A DNA stretch of 63,341 nucleotides from Bradyrhizobium hipponense (GTDB lineage Bacteria; Pseudomonadota; Alphaproteobacteria; Rhizobiales; Xanthobacteraceae): assembly GCF_008123965.1 (NCBI RefSeq), contig NZ_VSTH01000106.1:1-63341 (forward strand). Direction: 5' to 3'. The stretch's first letter is position 1, and every line of letters starts with the position of its first letter. Position numbers and translations under genes: made by a program. The notes beneath the pieces were generated by a model. It saw nothing but the letters and a program-made list of their open reading frames with translations, had not been told where the DNA came from and did not search any database. Shown in pieces: positions 52,918-62,043 of this stretch.

Positions 52918-53658
52918 TTGCCCCCTACTCCCTTGGCCTTCCTGTTCGTTCTCACCGTCGGCCTCGTCGCCGGCACTATCTCAGGCATTGTCGGCACCGG
53001 ATCGTCGATCATGCTGATGCCGGTGCTGGTCTATGCCTATGGGCCGAAGGAAGCCGTGCCGATCATGGCCGTGGCCTCCGTCATGGCGAATTTCTCGCGC
53101 ATTCTTGCCTGGTGGCGCGAGGTCGATTGGCGGGCCTGCGCGGCCTATTCGGTGACGGGAATTCCGGCCGCCGTGCTCGGCGCGCGCACGCTGCTGGCGC
53201 TGCCTTCCCACGCGGTCGATCTCGCCATCGGCATCTTCCTGATCGCGATGGTGCCGGTGCGGCACTGGCTGGCGCGCCACGACCTCAAGGCCAATCTCTG
53301 GCATCTGGCAATCGGCGGCGCAATCATCGGCTATCTCACCGGCATCGTCGTTTCGACCGGCCCGCTCAGCGTTCCGCTGTTCCTTTTCTATGGCCTGAGC
53401 AAGGGCGCATTCCTCGCAACCGAGGCTGCCGCCTCGCTCGGCCTCTATTTCGCAAAGTCCGTGACCTTCGAACGTTTCGGCGCGCTGACGCAGGATGTCT
53501 TCATCAAGGGCCTGATCGCTGGCTCCTCGCTGATGGCGGGCGCTTTCATCGCAAAGCGCTTCGTGCTGCACCTGAAGCCGGAGATGTTCCGCCGGGTGAT
53601 GGACGCCATCATGATCACGGCCGGACTCTCGATGCTCTGGAACGCGACGCAGCCATAG
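52918..53658 (+). CDS. TauE/SafE (TSUP) membrane exporter
   Basis: About 246 residues with eight hydrophobic helices. The family loop IVGTGSSIMLMPVLV and the second-half counterpart IVVSTGPLSVPLFLFYGLS are both present. TSUP members move sulfite, sulfoacetate or related anions. No ATG or SD is near; TTG at 52918 (LPPTPLAF) is the best guess, TTG at 52873 is possible. It converges with the GGDEF-EAL gene (6-base gap). Confidence 0.87.
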   Translation: MPPTPLAFLFVLTVGLVAGTISGIVGTGSSIMLMPVLVYAYGPKEAVPIMAVASVMANFSRILAWWREVDWRACAAYSVTGIPAAVLGARTLLALPSHAVDLAIGIFLIAMVPVRHWLARHDLKANLWHLAIGGAIIGYLTGIVVSTGPLSVPLFLFYGLSKGAFLATEAAASLGLYFAKSVTFERFGALTQDVFIKGLIAGSSLMAGAFIAKRFVLHLKPEMFRRVMDAIMITAGLSMLWNATQP

Positions 53659-53664
53659 CCGCAC

Positions 53665-55728
53665 TCAGGCAGCGAATTCGGGCGCGATCGACCGGCTGTC
53701 GGCGACGAGGCGGCTCGTCCCGGTCTTCCCGGACACCGCTTGCCCCGCAAGCCGTTGCAGCACAGCGTCGATCGGCTGCGGCCTGTGATAGAGAAAGCCC
53801 TGCCCGAACTTGACGCCCATCTCGCGCATGGCCTGCGCCTGCTCAGCCTGTTCGATGCCTTCGGCGACCAGCGTGAGCCCGAGCGTGTCCGCGAGCGATG
53901 CGATCACGCCAACGATCGCCTTGTCCTCGGCGCTTTGCGGGATCTCGCGAATGAAGGCCTTGTCGATCTTGACCTTGTCGAGCGGAAAGCGGCGAAGATG
54001 GGCAAGCGAGCTGTAGCCGGTGCCGAAATCGTCGAGCGCGATCGTGGCGCCAAGACGCCGGAGGCGTTGCAGCGTCTCGGACGCGCTGGCGATATTGTTG
54101 ATCAGCGAACCCTCGGTGATCTCGAGTTCGAGCGACGAGGCCGGGACACCGAAACGCGCGCAGGTCTCGCGCAGCTCGGCGGCGAGCGAATGGTCCGCAA
54201 GCTCGGACGGCGGCAGATTGATCGCGATTCTGATGTCCGCCTTGCCCGCGGCGGCCAACCGTTGCAGCGCGCTGCAGGCGTCGGTCAGCACGTAGCGCGT
54301 CAGCCGCGCATTGTGGCCGCTGCGCTCGATCAGGGGCAGGAATTCGCCGGGACCGATCACACCATGCTCGGGGTGGCGCCAGCGGATCAGCGCCTCCAGG
54401 CCGACGACGTCCTGGGTGTCGAGATCGACCTGGCTCTGATACCAGACCTCGAACTGCCGCTCGGAAAAGCCGGTGGGAATGGCAAGCTCGAGATCCCGAC
54501 GACGGCGGTAGTCGCGCTGGAGCACTTCGTCGAGCACGGCGACGGTGCCGGGCGCCCTGCTCTTGACATGGTAGAGCGCGATGTCGGCGAGCGCCGGCAA
54601 ATGCGAAAGCTCGGGATCGTCGGCGCGGCGCACGGCAACGCCGATGCTGGCGCGCGGCGCGACCTGCTTGTCGTGCAGCCTGATCGGCTCAGAGATCGCA
54701 TCCAGTAATCGCTTTGCAAAGGCCTGCGCGGCATCCTCGTCGCTGACCTCGGGCCGAATGACCACGAATTCGTCGCCGCCGAGCCTTGCGACCCAATCTC
54801 CTGCTTCGACTGCGCCGCGAAGCCGTTCGGAAATGCAAACCAGGAACTTGTCGCCGGCATCATGACCGAAAGTGTCGTTGATGCCCTTGAAGTCGTCGAG
54901 ATCGATGAAGCAGAACGCGACCAGGGCGTCGGATGAACCCGTGTCCCGCCGCTCGACTGCCAGCCGCTCGGTCAGGGACCGGCGATTGGGCAGCCCCGTG
55001 AGCGGATCATGCGAGGCCATGTGCCCGAGCCGGTCGAGCGCGCCTGAAGTCGTGTGCTGCATGGCGTTGAAGGCGCGCGCGAGCTGGCCAAACTCGTTCG
55101 ACGATCTGATGTCCGCCGGATAGGCGCGGCCGTCCTGCTTGCTGCGCTGGATCGCCGACATCATGACGGCCAGCGGCCTGCCGATGAAGATGTTGGCCGA
55201 GATCCGCATCGCAACGACGGTCGCAAGCGTTCCGAGCAGGCCGACGACGAGGAGCAGCACCAGCCGGCTGCCCGTGTCCGCGTACAGCGTCGCGTGGGAG
55301 TAGGCGATCGCGATGCGGCCGGCCTGAACCGCCATATTGCCGTTGCTGTAGTTGATCGGACGCGAGACCTCCGTGACGGCCTGCCCCGCCGGCCGTGCCG
55401 CCACGCGGGCAATCGCAACGCCGGTGTCGTCATAGACGGTCGCCGCGGCGATCGTCTCGTCGTGCATGATCTCGTTGAGCACGCTGGTGACCTGCTCGTA
55501 ACGCATCTTCCAGAGCGGCTCGGCGATGAGTTCGGCGCGGCTGTCGGCGATGCGGACAATGCGGGCGTCGAGCTGCCTGATCTGTGACCAGAAGCTCGAG
55601 ACCTCGACACCGGCCGAAGCCAGCAACTGCACCAGCAGCAATACCGGCACGGTTGCCCAGATCATCGCGCGGACGACCGGGCGCGAGCGCGAAGGCGCCG
55701 CCTGCCCCGTGCTATCCGGATCGGTCAT
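53665..55728 (-). CDS. Membrane GGDEF-EAL protein (cyclic-di-GMP turnover)
   Basis: About 687 residues from ATG 55728 (55761 possible). Transmembrane helices at 22-42 and 155-177 flank a periplasmic domain of about 110 residues. A HAMP-like linker (178-230), GGDEF domain (motif GGDEF at 317-321) and EAL domain (EAL at 445-447) follow. The EAL domain retains INLPPSE, ITEGS, DDFGTGYSS, KIDKAFI and AEGIEQ, so a phosphodiesterase is likely active. The GGDEF RxxD I-site is changed to EAGD. It lies 16 bases behind a periplasmic binding protein gene, implying a sensory pair. Confidence 0.93.
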   Translation of the reverse strand: MTDPDSTGQAAPSRSRPVVRAMIWATVPVLLLVQLLASAGVEVSSFWSQIRQLDARIVRIADSRAELIAEPLWKMRYEQVTSVLNEIMHDETIAAATVYDDTGVAIARVAARPAGQAVTEVSRPINYSNGNMAVQAGRIAIAYSHATLYADTGSRLVLLLVVGLLGTLATVVAMRISANIFIGRPLAVMMSAIQRSKQDGRAYPADIRSSNEFGQLARAFNAMQHTTSGALDRLGHMASHDPLTGLPNRRSLTERLAVERRDTGSSDALVAFCFIDLDDFKGINDTFGHDAGDKFLVCISERLRGAVEAGDWVARLGGDEFVVIRPEVSDEDAAQAFAKRLLDAISEPIRLHDKQVAPRASIGVAVRRADDPELSHLPALADIALYHVKSRAPGTVAVLDEVLQRDYRRRRDLELAIPTGFSERQFEVWYQSQVDLDTQDVVGLEALIRWRHPEHGVIGPGEFLPLIERSGHNARLTRYVLTDACSALQRLAAAGKADIRIAINLPPSELADHSLAAELRETCARFGVPASSLELEITEGSLINNIASASETLQRLRRLGATIALDDFGTGYSSLAHLRRFPLDKVKIDKAFIREIPQSAEDKAIVGVIASLADTLGLTLVAEGIEQAEQAQAMREMGVKFGQGFLYHRPQPIDAVLQRLAGQAVSGKTGTSRLVADSRSIAPEFAA

Positions 55729-55744
55729 CCCGTCACCATCCACA

Positions 55745-56902
55745 TCAATCACCGGCGCCATCCGGGACCAATAGCGATGAGATGAGCGCATCAACCGAGA
55801 AATCATAGCGGCCGCATGCGCCGGCCTTCGCCCTGAAACGGGCGAAGTCGATCCGATCGAAGGCGCGGGTCTTGATGAGGTCGTCGACCGAAACGAGATT
55901 ATCGCGCGTGATTGCGGACGTCTTGACCTCGACGTGAGACGAACTGGCCGCGAAATCGCAGCCATCGGCATAGTCGCGCAACAGCACGATGGACCAGCCG
56001 CCGAGCAGGAAGTGCCCACCGTCGGTCAAAAGCAGACGGCCTGCCCTGATCTCGCGCAGCGCGTCTTCCGACCAGTTGAGGCCGACGACCTGAATGTCCT
56101 GGCCCGGCGCGAGGCCTGCGGCCGCGATGGCCTTGAGTGCTCCCAGCGCCATCGGATCGTTCCCGGCCCATATGCCGGCGGGCCGGATCCCCTTGCGCGA
56201 CGCCCAGCTCAGATAATTCGCCGTCACCTGCTCGGCTTCGGATTGCGTCCAGTTGGCAAACAGCATCCGATCCACCACCACGTCAGGCGCCGCCGCCACG
56301 GCAAGCTGAAGACCGGCATTGCGGGCGATCGAGGCCGGCGTGATCTCGTCGCCGCCGATGCCGAGGATGTGAATCTTGCCGTCAGGGCTCTGCCATTTCT
56401 CGGCACGCGCGGCGCCGATCAGGGCGTTGGCCATCCGCGCGCCGGCGGTCTGCAGATCAGTGGTGATATCGCCGAGCCAGGTCTTGAGCGTCCGGCGCGG
56501 CGGTCCGAGGCGCGCCGCGTCTTCGCCGATCAGCGTGTTCGAGAGCAGCAGCGTCTTGACCCCGGCAGCGTCGGCCGCCTCCAGGATCGGGACGGCAGCC
56601 GATTCCTCGTTCGATAGGATGAGGACGTCGGGCTTGTCGCTACGTGCGACCACGCCGAGCCCGAGCTCCCGCATGGTGCGGTAATTGCGTTCGCTGGTGA
56701 GCACCTCGACATGCACGCCGAGCTTACGGCCGGCGGCCTGCATGGTCTGCGCGACCATGTCCCAATAGACCTCGCCGGTTTTGCCCGGATTCACGAAGAC
56801 GACGTTGAGGGGTTTTGCATCGGCCGCGACGGCGCAGCCGACCGGCGTGAGCACGCCGCAGGCCATTCCCACAGCGAGCAATATCCGCAACGCTACCGTC
56901 AT
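55745..56902 (-). CDS. Periplasmic sugar-type binding protein (PBP type 1), c-di-GMP partner
   Basis: 385 residues. Signal peptide (LRILLAVGMACGVLTPVG), then a ribose/galactose-type fold: KPLNVVFVNPGKTGEVYWDM, KPDVLILSNEESAAVP, GDEITPASIARNAG, IWAGNDPMALGALKAI and GQDIQVVGLNWSEDAL. No permease or ATPase is linked. It is followed by the GGDEF-EAL gene after 16 bases. This order recalls the NspS-MbaA pair of Vibrio. The C-terminal part is not extended. The ligand is unknown. Confidence 0.9.
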   Translation of the reverse strand: MTVALRILLAVGMACGVLTPVGCAVAADAKPLNVVFVNPGKTGEVYWDMVAQTMQAAGRKLGVHVEVLTSERNYRTMRELGLGVVARSDKPDVLILSNEESAAVPILEAADAAGVKTLLLSNTLIGEDAARLGPPRRTLKTWLGDITTDLQTAGARMANALIGAARAEKWQSPDGKIHILGIGGDEITPASIARNAGLQLAVAAAPDVVVDRMLFANWTQSEAEQVTANYLSWASRKGIRPAGIWAGNDPMALGALKAIAAAGLAPGQDIQVVGLNWSEDALREIRAGRLLLTDGGHFLLGGWSIVLLRDYADGCDFAASSSHVEVKTSAITRDNLVSVDDLIKTRAFDRIDFARFRAKAGACGRYDFSVDALISSLLVPDGAGD

Positions 56903-57103
56903 TCTTTTTCGTCATCCCGTGCTGGTTCCGAAACTGGACCCGCGTCCGCTAATATTTGGCAAAGCCCGGCACGGCGCGGCGGCGTAGAGCTAACAAAGGG
57001 TGTATCGGGCGTGCTGAATCGCGGTATTTGAGTGCGGTCGAATTCGCGCTCGGCCCGCCATTCCGTGCTATCAGCAAATCCGAGCTCCTCGAATCCCTTT
57101 CCC

Positions 57104-58549
57104 ATGGCCAAGAACACGCTTTCCTTCGTCTGCCAGAACTGCGGCGCGGCGTATAACCGCTGGCAGGGCAAGTGTGAGTCCTGCGGCGAGTGGAATACGC
57201 TGGCCGAGGAGGACGCGACCGGCAGCGTGCCGGTGTCGATCCGCTCCAAGCGCAAGGGACGGACCTTTGCGCTGGAGAGCCTGTCCGGAAAAACTCAGGA
57301 CGCGCCTCGCCTGTCCTCGGGCATGACCGAGCTCGACCGTGTCACCGGCGGCGGCTTCGTCCGCGGCTCGGTGTTGCTGGTCGGCGGCGATCCCGGCATC
57401 GGCAAATCGACGCTGCTGACGCAGGCGACGAGCCTGATGGCGCGCGCCGGACATCGCATTGTCTATATCTCGGGCGAAGAAGCCATCGCCCAGGTGCGCC
57501 TGCGCGCCGAGCGGCTCGGGCTATCGGATGCGCCGGTGCAGCTCGCCGCCGAGACGTCGGTGGAAGATATCGTCTCGACGCTGTCGGAAGGCGCCGTCCC
57601 CCGGCTGATCGTGATCGATTCGATCCAGACGATGTGGACCGACACGGTGGAATCAGCCCCCGGCACGGTGACGCAGGTGCGCGCCTCGGCGCAGGCCCTG
57701 ATCCGTTTTGCCAAGAAGACGGGCGCGGCCATCATCCTGGTCGGCCACGTCACCAAGGACGGCCAGATCGCCGGTCCCCGTGTGGTCGAGCACATGGTCG
57801 ATGCCGTGCTGTCCTTCGAGGGCGAAGGCTCGCAGCAATTCCGCATCCTGCGCGCCGTGAAGAACCGTTTTGGCCCGACCGACGAAATTGGCGTGTTCGA
57901 GATGACGGGCCTCGGCCTGCGGGAGGTAACCAACCCGTCGGAGCTGTTCCTGTCGGAGCGCGACCTCGGCACGCCGGGTACCGCGGTGTTTGCGGGGATC
58001 GAGGGCACAAGGCCGCTCCTGGTCGAATTGCAGGCGCTGGTGGCCCCGACCTCGCTCGGCACCCCGCGCCGGGCCGTGGTCGGCTGGGATCCAAGCCGGC
58101 TCTCGATGGTGCTCGCGGTGCTGGAGGCCCATTGCGGGGTCAAGCTGTCCGGCCACGACGTCTATCTGAACGTGGCGGGCGGCTTGCGCATCAACGAGCC
58201 GGCCGCCGATCTCGCCGCCGCGGCCGCGCTGGTGTCGTCTCTGGTTAACGCGCAGTTACCGACCGATGCGGTCTATTTCGGCGAGATATCGCTCTCCGGC
58301 GTGGTCCGCCCGGTGGCGCAGACCCCGGCCCGGCTGAAGGAAGCGGCCAAACTCGGCTTCCAGCGCGCCGTGCTGCCTGAATCGGCCCGGGGCGAAGTCG
58401 GCGGCGACGCCGGGCTCTCGCTCAACGCCATCAACAGCCTGACGACCCTGGTGGCGGAAATAGCCGCCCGTGGCTCTCGCCGGGGCGAATCGAGCGCGCC
58501 CGCGGAGAAAAATGCCACACCGGCAAGATTCCGCCGTGGAGAGGGTTAG
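57104..58549 (+). CDS. radA: DNA repair protein RadA
   Basis: 481 residues. A zinc finger with C10, C13, C24 and C27 (CQNCG and CESCG), Walker A GGDPGIGKS, the RadA motif KNRFGP, and the Lon-like C-terminal domain (LNVAGGLRINEPAADL). It promotes branch migration in recombination. ATG at 57104 is the family start; an open extension to 57032 is rejected. Confidence 0.97.
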   Translation: MAKNTLSFVCQNCGAAYNRWQGKCESCGEWNTLAEEDATGSVPVSIRSKRKGRTFALESLSGKTQDAPRLSSGMTELDRVTGGGFVRGSVLLVGGDPGIGKSTLLTQATSLMARAGHRIVYISGEEAIAQVRLRAERLGLSDAPVQLAAETSVEDIVSTLSEGAVPRLIVIDSIQTMWTDTVESAPGTVTQVRASAQALIRFAKKTGAAIILVGHVTKDGQIAGPRVVEHMVDAVLSFEGEGSQQFRILRAVKNRFGPTDEIGVFEMTGLGLREVTNPSELFLSERDLGTPGTAVFAGIEGTRPLLVELQALVAPTSLGTPRRAVVGWDPSRLSMVLAVLEAHCGVKLSGHDVYLNVAGGLRINEPAADLAAAAALVSSLVNAQLPTDAVYFGEISLSGVVRPVAQTPARLKEAAKLGFQRAVLPESARGEVGGDAGLSLNAINSLTTLVAEIAARGSRRGESSAPAEKNATPARFRRGEG

Positions 58550-58716
58550 GTGGAGGTGACGTCCCCCGCCCCCACCGCTATACAGCCGTCACAAAAGCAG
58601 CACGGGATTGCGTGGTTACGGCCTTGCCGGGAGCGCCGTCTGCCCTTCTGTTAGGGCGGCGGCCAAACACCGATTCGCCGAGCACCTTTGAGAGTACGAG
58701 CGGACCAGACCAGCCG

Positions 58717-59346
58717 ATGCCGATTACCCTCCTCGACCTGATCCTGCTCGGTGTGATGCTGATCTCGGGCCTGCTCGCGATGGTCCGGGGCTTTATGCGC
58801 GAAATCCTGTCGATCGCGGCCTGGGGCGCGGCGGCGGTCGTGACGCTGTACTCGTTCTCGAAGTTGCTGCCGACCGCGAAAACCTATTTCAACAACGACA
58901 CGGTCGCGAGCGTGGTGGTGGTCGCCGGTGTGTTCGTCGGCACCCTGGTCGTGGTCTCCGTGATCACGGTCCGGATCTCCGACATGATCCTGGACTCGCG
59001 GATCGGCGCGCTGGACCGCACCCTCGGCTTCCTGTTCGGGCTAGCCCGCGGGCTCTTGATCGTCGTGGTCGCCTTCCTGTTCTTCACCTGGCTGGTGCCG
59101 GACAAGCAGCGCCCGGACTGGGTCGCGGGGGCGAAATCCCGCGTGGTGCTCCAGGGAACCGGGGATTGGCTGATGGCCCTCTTGCCGGATGACCCTGAGA
59201 ACACCATCTTGAAGAGATTCAAGAAAAACAAACCAGATGAAGAGCAAACTGATTCCGAGCAGCAGCCTTCGGGCAGTGGCGACGGATACAGCAAACCGGC
59301 TCGTGACAGCCTGAAAAAGCTGATCGAGAAACCTGCGGCGCGTTGA
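58717..59346 (+). CDS. cvpA: CvpA family membrane protein
   Basis: About 209 residues. Four helices match CvpA (MPITLLDLILLGVMLISGLL, ILSIAAWGAAAVVTLYSF, VVVVAGVFVGTLVVVSVITV, GLARGLLIVVVAFLFFTWLV) and a charged cytoplasmic tail follows. In E. coli CvpA is needed for colicin V production and is a conserved purF neighbour, as here. ATG 58717 is preferred to an open frame starting at 58612. Confidence 0.93.
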   Translation: MPITLLDLILLGVMLISGLLAMVRGFMREILSIAAWGAAAVVTLYSFSKLLPTAKTYFNNDTVASVVVVAGVFVGTLVVVSVITVRISDMILDSRIGALDRTLGFLFGLARGLLIVVVAFLFFTWLVPDKQRPDWVAGAKSRVVLQGTGDWLMALLPDDPENTILKRFKKNKPDEEQTDSEQQPSGSGDGYSKPARDSLKKLIEKPAAR

Positions 59347-59375
59347 TTTAGCCCCAACAGAGAGGCGCGGACGAG

Positions 59376-60899
59376 ATGCGAAACCCTGACCAGGACGCCC
59401 AGCGTGATCTCGATCCAAAGGCCGGTTTGAGTCCAGCCGCGCTGGAGCTTCAGGACGATCTGGAGGGAGACACGCTGCGCGAGGAATGCGGCGTATTCGG
59501 CATCTACGGACACCCGGACGCTGCCGCCATCACGGCCCTCGGCCTCCACGCCCTTCAGCACCGCGGCCAGGAAGCCGCCGGCATCGTCTCCTACGACGGC
59601 AACCGCTTTCATTCCGAACGCCGCCTCGGCCTCGTCGGCGATACCTTCTCCCGCCGCGAGGTGATCGACCGCCTGCCCGGCACTGTCGCGGTCGGCCATG
59701 TCCGCTATTCCACCACCGGCGCCACCATCCTGCGCAACGTGCAGCCGCTGTTCGCCGAGCTCAATGCCGGCGGCCTCGCGGTGGCCCATAACGGCAATCT
59801 CACCAACGGCCTGACGCTGCGCCGCGAGCTCGTCAGGAACGGCGCGATGATGCAGTCGACCACCGACACCGAGGTGATCCTGCACCTGGTCGCACGCTCC
59901 AGGCGTAGCCGCTTCATCGAGCGCTATGTCGACGCGCTGCGCGAGATCGAAGGCGCCTATGCGCTGGTATCGCTGACCAACAAAAAGCTGATCGGCGCGC
60001 GCGATCCGCGCGGCATCCGCCCCTTGGTGCTTGGCGATCTCGACGGCTGCCCGATCCTGACGTCGGAGACCTGCGCGCTCGACATCATCGGCGCGCGCTT
60101 TGTCCGCGACATCGAGGCCGGCGAAGTCATCGTGTTCGACGAGAACGGCATGGACATCCACAAGCCGTTCCCGCCGATCGCGCCGCGCCCCTGTATCTTC
60201 GAGTACATCTATTTCTCCCGTCCGGATTCCATCGTGCACGGCCGCTCGGTCTACGAGGTGCGCAAGGCCTTTGGCGCGCAGCTCGCGCGCGAGAGCCATG
60301 TGCCGGTCGACGTTGTCGTGCCGGTGCCCGATTCTGGCGTTCCCGCCGCGGTCGGCTACAGCCAGCATTCCGGCGTGCCGTTCGAGCTCGGCATCATCCG
60401 CAACCACTATGTCGGCCGCACCTTCATCCAGCCGACGCAGGCGATCCGCGAATCCGGCGTGCGCATGAAGCATTCGGCCAACCGCGCCGCGATCGAGGGC
60501 AAGCGCATCATCCTGATCGACGATTCGCTGGTGCGCGGCACCACCTCGAGGAAGATCGTACGCATGATGCGCGATGCCGGCGCCAAGGAAGTGCATTTCC
60601 GTCTCGCCTCGCCGCCGATCCTCTATCCCGACTATTACGGCATCGACCTGCCCGATCGCGGCGGGCTCCTGGCCGCGACGCATTCTCTCGACGAGATGCG
60701 CGAGATCATCGGCGCCGACTCGCTCGCCTTCCTGTCGATCGACGGCATGTACCGCGCCATGGGCGAGCCCGGCCGCGACCCCGCCAATCCGAAATTCTCG
60801 GATCACTGCTTCACCGGGGCCTATCCGACGCACCTCACAGACCAGACCCAGACCGAGCCGCAGCCAAGGCAATTGTCGCTGCTGGCGGAGGCGAGCTAG
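59376..60899 (+). CDS. purF: Amidophosphoribosyltransferase
   Basis: 507 residues. The first step of purine synthesis. A propeptide of about 37 residues ends EE before catalytic C38 (CGVFGIYG). The glutaminase (VGHVRYSTTG, AHNGNL) and PRPP-binding (IILIDDSLVRGTTS) sites are intact. ATG 59376 has AGAGAGG upstream. cvpA precedes by 29 bases. Confidence 0.97.
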   Translation: MRNPDQDAQRDLDPKAGLSPAALELQDDLEGDTLREECGVFGIYGHPDAAAITALGLHALQHRGQEAAGIVSYDGNRFHSERRLGLVGDTFSRREVIDRLPGTVAVGHVRYSTTGATILRNVQPLFAELNAGGLAVAHNGNLTNGLTLRRELVRNGAMMQSTTDTEVILHLVARSRRSRFIERYVDALREIEGAYALVSLTNKKLIGARDPRGIRPLVLGDLDGCPILTSETCALDIIGARFVRDIEAGEVIVFDENGMDIHKPFPPIAPRPCIFEYIYFSRPDSIVHGRSVYEVRKAFGAQLARESHVPVDVVVPVPDSGVPAAVGYSQHSGVPFELGIIRNHYVGRTFIQPTQAIRESGVRMKHSANRAAIEGKRIILIDDSLVRGTTSRKIVRMMRDAGAKEVHFRLASPPILYPDYYGIDLPDRGGLLAATHSLDEMREIIGADSLAFLSIDGMYRAMGEPGRDPANPKFSDHCFTGAYPTHLTDQTQTEPQPRQLSLLAEAS

Positions 60900-60990
60900 T
60901 GCTATAACTCAGCCACTCGTTGAGCCTGACGATCGTGAAGATCGCGGGCCCTCGGTCGATGGTCCATAGATCGCTACCTTTCCTATTTTT

Positions 60991-61076
60991 CGTCATGGCC
61001 GGGCTTGTCCCGGCCATCCACGTCTGTAAAACCCGCCGCAAAGACGTGGATGCCCGGGACAAGCCCGGGCATGACG
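60991..61076. repeat. Large dispersed palindrome (Bradyrhizobium REP-like)
   Basis: Arms begin CGTCATGGCCGGG and end CCCGGGCATGACG; they pair with few mismatches over about 35 bases, with a 15-base centre. The right arm ends 13 bases before the ATG of the SDR gene, and the first base of GGAGA (61076-61080) is the repeat's last base. Confidence 0.9.
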
Positions 61077-61089
61077 GAGAACAGTGTAC

Positions 61090-61830
61090 ATGTCCCTGTC
61101 CCTCGCCAATCGCATCGCCCTCGTCACCGGCGCCTCGCGCGGCATCGGTTTTGCCACTGCCAAAGCACTGGCAAAGGCGGGCGCGCATATCGTGGCGGTC
61201 GCGCGCACGCAGGGCGGGCTCGAGGAGCTCGATGACGAGATCCGCAAAGACGGCGGCAGCGCTACGCTGGTGCCACTCAATCTCACCGATTCCGACGGCA
61301 TCGCGCGGCTCGGCGCAGGACTGCACGAACGCTACGGCAAGCTCGATATCCTGGTGGGCAATGCCGGCGTGCTCGGCCCCTCCTCGCCGGTCGGCCATAT
61401 CGAGCTGAAGACCTTCAACGACGTGATGGCCGTGAACGTCTCCGCCAACTTCCAGCTCCTTCGCTGCATGGAGCCGCTGCTCAAGCAGTCCGACGCCGGC
61501 CGCGCCGTGTTCATCACCTCGGGCGCCGCCAACAAGGCGACGGCCTATGTCAGCCCCTACGCCGCTTCCAAGGCCGCACTGGAAACGCTGGCGCGCGCCT
61601 GGGCGCAGGAGACCGCGAACACAAAGCTGCGCGTCAACCTGTTCAATCCCGGCCCGACCCGCACCCGCATGCGCGCAACCCTAATGCCGGGCGAAGATCC
61701 GGCGACGCTGGACACGCCCGAGCAGGTCGCTGAATTCATCGTGCCGATGTGCGCGCCCGACTGGACCGAGACCGGCAAGTTCTACGACTACAAGACCCGC
61801 AAGCTGATGAGCTTCCGCTCGCCGGCCTGA
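61090..61830 (+). CDS. Short-chain dehydrogenase/reductase
   Basis: 246 residues. Cofactor motif TGASRGIG (13-20), NAG (about 90) and catalytic S-Y-K (ITSGAANKA, SPYAASKAA) are present. It probably uses NAD(P)H on an unknown alcohol or ketone. ATG 61090 is preferred over GTG 61084. The GGAGA ribosome-binding site overlaps the end of a dispersed palindrome. Confidence 0.92.
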   Translation: MSLSLANRIALVTGASRGIGFATAKALAKAGAHIVAVARTQGGLEELDDEIRKDGGSATLVPLNLTDSDGIARLGAGLHERYGKLDILVGNAGVLGPSSPVGHIELKTFNDVMAVNVSANFQLLRCMEPLLKQSDAGRAVFITSGAANKATAYVSPYAASKAALETLARAWAQETANTKLRVNLFNPGPTRTRMRATLMPGEDPATLDTPEQVAEFIVPMCAPDWTETGKFYDYKTRKLMSFRSPA

Positions 61831-62043
61831 TTGAGCTGGGCGCCGCCCGATCTTGAATTCGACGCGCTCAAATAGACGGCGCCGCGCCTTGCCTAAAGGT
61901 TAATCGCGGGTGGCCGCGACGACGCAGCGCCATCCGGCTTAAGGCGCATTGCCGCGGACCGCGGGACACGCTAGAGCCTTCAGCCGGAACAAGGCTCCTC
62001 TCAAGAGGGCTGTCCAATTATTTGACAATGGAGGAAACCTTTT
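61831..62043. other. SDR to binding-protein intergenic region
   Basis: 213 bases with no supported gene. A GGAGG ribosome-binding site lies at about 62028-62032 before the binding-protein gene. No terminator of the SDR and no convincing promoter are seen. Confidence 0.4.

Noticed and set aside
58884..60872. A very long minus-strand open frame (over 650 codons) opposite cvpA and purF
   Set aside because: It is an antisense shadow caused by high GC at third positions; purF and cvpA have intact motifs on the plus strand and the shadow shows no family signature.
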